A DNA stretch of 64,000 bases from NCBI GenBank assembly GCA_022821085.1, contig JAJEEG010000006.1, forward strand, positions 1,447,330-1,511,329, given 5' to 3'. Shown here piece after piece: positions 61,983-64,000 of this stretch; positions within the stretch are counted from its first letter, which is position 1; the number at the start of each line of letters is the position of its first letter. The translations under genes were made by a program, and so were the position numbers. Under the pieces are notes generated by a model that searched no databases, was not told where the DNA came from, and saw only the letters and a list, made by a program, of their open reading frames with translations. Source of the DNA: Candidatus Latescibacterota bacterium (lineage in GTDB: Bacteria; JAAXHH01).

Positions 61983-63251
61983 CTACCCGGTCTTGACACG
62001 CTGGAACCGCTTCTTGCCGGCCCTCAGGAGCAGGACGCCTTCGTCGTCGAGATCATCCGAATCGAGTACCCGGTCGATGGCGGCCACGCGCTCGCCGTTG
62101 ACGGACGCGCCGCCCTGCTGGATCAACCGGCGCACTTCGCTCTTGCTCCTGCCCAGTTCGGCTTCCATGAACAGGTCGACCACGTTGATGCCGGCCTCCA
62201 GGCGTTCCCGGTCGATCTCCAGCGTGGGCACGTCCTCCGCCCCCGCCTTCGCGCCGCCGAAAACGCTGCGGGCGCCCCGCTCCGCCTGGGTCGCCGCTTC
62301 CTCGCCGTGGGTGATCTTCGTCGCCTCGTAGGCCAGGATCGACTTGGCGTGGCGGATCTTCTCGCCCTCGAGGGCGCCGAGTTCCCGTACCTGCGCCATG
62401 GGCAGGAAGGTGAAATGGCCCAGGAGGCCTTCCACGTCCCGGTCGTCCACGTTGATCCAGAACTGGTAGAAGTCGTAGGGCGACGTCATTTCCGGATCGA
62501 GCCAGACGGCGCCTTCGGCCGTCTTGCCCATCTTCTTGCCGTCCGACAGGGTCAGCAGGGGCGTGGTAACCGCCTGCGCGGCCGCCCGTTCCTTGCGCCG
62601 GATCAGGTCCACGCCGGCGACGATGTTGCCCCACTGGTCGTCTCCGCCGAACTGCATCGTGCAGCCATACTCCCGGAAGAGCATGAGGAAGTCGAAGGCC
62701 TGGAGGATCTGGTAGTTGAATTCCAGGAAGGTGAGGCCGGTCTCCATCCGCAGCCTGTAGGCCTCGGCCGTCAGCATCCGGTTTACGCTGAAATGTTCTC
62801 CAATCTCCCGCAGGAAGGAGATGTAATTCAGCGTGCGCAGCCAATCCGCGTTGTTCACCATCGACGCCCGGCCCGCCTGGCCCGCCCGGTCCTCGTGGCG
62901 GTCGTGGCCGTCGTCGAAATCGAGATAGCTGCTCAGCTGCTTCTTGATCCGGGTGATGTTCTGATCGATGTCCTCCGTCGAAAGCTGGGGACGAAGGGCG
63001 TCCTTGCCGCTTGGATCGGGGATCATCGCCGTGCCGCCGCCCACCAGGGCGATGGGCCGGTGGCCGCCGCGCTGCACGTGGGCCAGCATCATGATCTGGA
63101 CGAGATTGCCGACGTGCAGGCTCTGCCCCGTCGGATCGAATCCGATATAGCAGGTGACGGTCTCGTCTTCGAAGGCCCGGGCCACGGCTTCTTCATTCGT
63201 GACCTGGGAGACGAACCCCCGTTCCTTCAATACTTCGAATGCGCTGGACAT
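61983..63251 (-). CDS. tyrS: Tyrosyl-tRNA synthetase
   Basis: 422-residue class Ic synthetase charging tRNA-Tyr. The HIGH-like motif is GFDPTGQSLHVGNLVQI, the tyrosine pocket LEFNYQILQAFDFLMLF, QFGGDDQWGNIVAGVDLIRR and KMGKT the KMSKS loop. A C-terminal S4 RNA-binding domain is present (SEVRRLIQQGGASVNGERVA). An extra His/Asp/Gly-rich stretch (DDGHDRHEDRAGQAGRA, about residues 112-128) interrupts the sequence before MVNNADWL, where homologues have fewer residues. ATG 63251 gives MSSAFEVLKERGF. Confidence 0.96.
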   Translation of the reverse strand: MSSAFEVLKERGFVSQVTNEEAVARAFEDETVTCYIGFDPTGQSLHVGNLVQIMMLAHVQRGGHRPIALVGGGTAMIPDPSGKDALRPQLSTEDIDQNITRIKKQLSSYLDFDDGHDRHEDRAGQAGRASMVNNADWLRTLNYISFLREIGEHFSVNRMLTAEAYRLRMETGLTFLEFNYQILQAFDFLMLFREYGCTMQFGGDDQWGNIVAGVDLIRRKERAAAQAVTTPLLTLSDGKKMGKTAEGAVWLDPEMTSPYDFYQFWINVDDRDVEGLLGHFTFLPMAQVRELGALEGEKIRHAKSILAYEATKITHGEEAATQAERGARSVFGGAKAGAEDVPTLEIDRERLEAGINVVDLFMEAELGRSKSEVRRLIQQGGASVNGERVAAIDRVLDSDDLDDEGVLLLRAGKKRFQRVKTG

Positions 63252-63283
63252 GCTGGGAAATTCCGATTCACAGGGACAACGAT

Positions 63284-64000
63284 TTACAGGGACACGGCCT
63301 GTCCCGTCCGGGATGATTCGTAGATGGCGAGGATGAGCGCAAGGGACTTCTTGGCTTCCTCGCCCGTGATGCGGGGTGTGCCGCCGTGCCGGACCAGGCT
63401 GACCATGTCCTCGATCACGTTGCGCGGACCCTCGTAGGGAAAGGGATCATCGGCTGATTCATCCGGAACATGCCAGGTGTCGACCTTGTTTCCGGCCGTG
63501 ATGACCAGCCCCTGCGTGCCGTGCAGTTCCACGCCCGCGGGGATAGTGACTGGACAGGTCGTCGTCCCCAGGATGGTTCCGACGGCGCCGCTTTTGAACC
63601 GGAGCATGGCCATGCCGAGGTCCTCGGATTCGATGTCGTGGTTGAACACCCCGATCTGGCCCTGTACGCTTTCGACCTCCCCCATGTACCAGCCCAGCAG
63701 GTCGATCTGATGCACGGACTGGTTGATCAGCGACCCGCCGCCGTCCAGCGCCCAGGTGCCGTGCCACCCCTCGTAGTAGGCGTCGTTCCGGAACCACTTC
63801 AGCCGCACTTCGCCCAGGATCATCCGACCGAGGCGCCCTTCGTCCACCGCCTGCTTGACGCGCACGTTGTCGGCCATGTACCGCGCTTCGAAATCGACAG
63901 CCAGGATCACGCCGGCCTCGCGGCAGGCCGCGATCATTCTGTCCGCCCGTTCCAGGCTGACCTCCACGGGCTTGGTGGTAATGACATGCTTGCCCGCCTC
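63284..64000 (-). CDS. Gfo/Idh/MocA oxidoreductase, N-terminal end outside window
   Basis: The frame is open to the window end, and its first visible residues EAGKHVITTKPVEVSLERAD are the middle of the family GKHVxxxKP motif, so the Rossmann N terminus (about 90 residues) lies beyond 64000; 238 residues are visible. The C-terminal domain is typical: WALDGGGSLINQSVHQIDLL, QGQIGVFNHDIESEDLGMAM and HGTQGLVITAGNKVDTW. The catalytic Lys of KP is present. It is the third Gfo/Idh/MocA gene here and is on the tyrS strand, 32 bases upstream of it. Confidence 0.9.
   Translation of the reverse strand, partial: EAGKHVITTKPVEVSLERADRMIAACREAGVILAVDFEARYMADNVRVKQAVDEGRLGRMILGEVRLKWFRNDAYYEGWHGTWALDGGGSLINQSVHQIDLLGWYMGEVESVQGQIGVFNHDIESEDLGMAMLRFKSGAVGTILGTTTCPVTIPAGVELHGTQGLVITAGNKVDTWHVPDESADDPFPYEGPRNVIEDMVSLVRHGGTPRITGEEAKKSLALILAIYESSRTGQAVSL

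Overview
The window is a GC-rich bacterial chromosomal segment with short intergenic gaps, frequent 4-base ATGA gene overlaps and Shine-Dalgarno starts (ATG, with some GTG and TTG). The gene mix is ten ankyrin-repeat proteins, Gfo/Idh/MocA oxidoreductases, a BNR/Asp-box sialidase-like protein, amidohydrolases, CaiB/BaiF CoA transferase, a TPP enzyme and a possible selenoprotein. It resembles metagenome-derived Latescibacterota or Poribacteria-like, often marine or host-associated, bacteria. That placement is inferred from gene content only: no rRNA gene, tRNA gene or taxonomic marker search was available.

Region 1 (about 1-32 kb) is an accessory-looking stretch. Ankyrin-repeat genes at 2, 534, 3648, 6112, 13021, 17766, 18715, 25264, 26633 and 30535 are interleaved with single genes: a sialidase-like protein, an SRPBCC protein, an SDR, a ZIP transporter, pdxH, dinB, sfsA, a SelA-like PLP enzyme, a GNAT acetyltransferase, a nucleotidyltransferase and VOC proteins. 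Inside it sits a visibly AT-richer island (about 21.4-25.1 kb) with a decayed IS1595-type transposase, a one-polypeptide restriction-modification enzyme and a small frameshifted remnant. An AraC-type regulator at 29437-30243 is split by an in-frame TAG.

Region 2 (about 32-42.5 kb) holds yggX followed by a radical SAM gene whose apparent TGA stop sits in a Cys-TGA-Ala-Glu-Pro context and is followed by a SECIS-like hairpin. I read it as a selenoprotein of the CUAEP-tail type that ends at 34034. On the opposite strand runs a long possible operon: sucA, odhB, nfeD, a stomatin-type SPFH protein, then two tandem uncharacterised paralogues.

Region 3 (about 42.7-56 kb) is a plus-strand run: argG, a VOC protein, an exported M14 peptidase, then nucleoside hydrolase, SDR, a truncated acyl-CoA-synthetase-like protein, CoA transferase, a bicupin with a hyperacidic tail, an aldo/keto reductase, two amidohydrolases, an SGNH hydrolase and a Gfo/Idh/MocA oxidoreductase. 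The last ten look like a small-molecule catabolic set of unknown substrate.

Region 4 (56-64 kb) holds a small P-loop kinase with a good sigma-70-type promoter, an APC amino-acid permease, an acetolactate-synthase-like TPP enzyme, a small membrane protein, a PHP phosphatase, a sugar isomerase/epimerase-like TIM barrel, tyrS and a Gfo/Idh/MocA gene cut by the window end. No CRISPR array, rRNA, tRNA, intact insertion sequence or prophage was seen.
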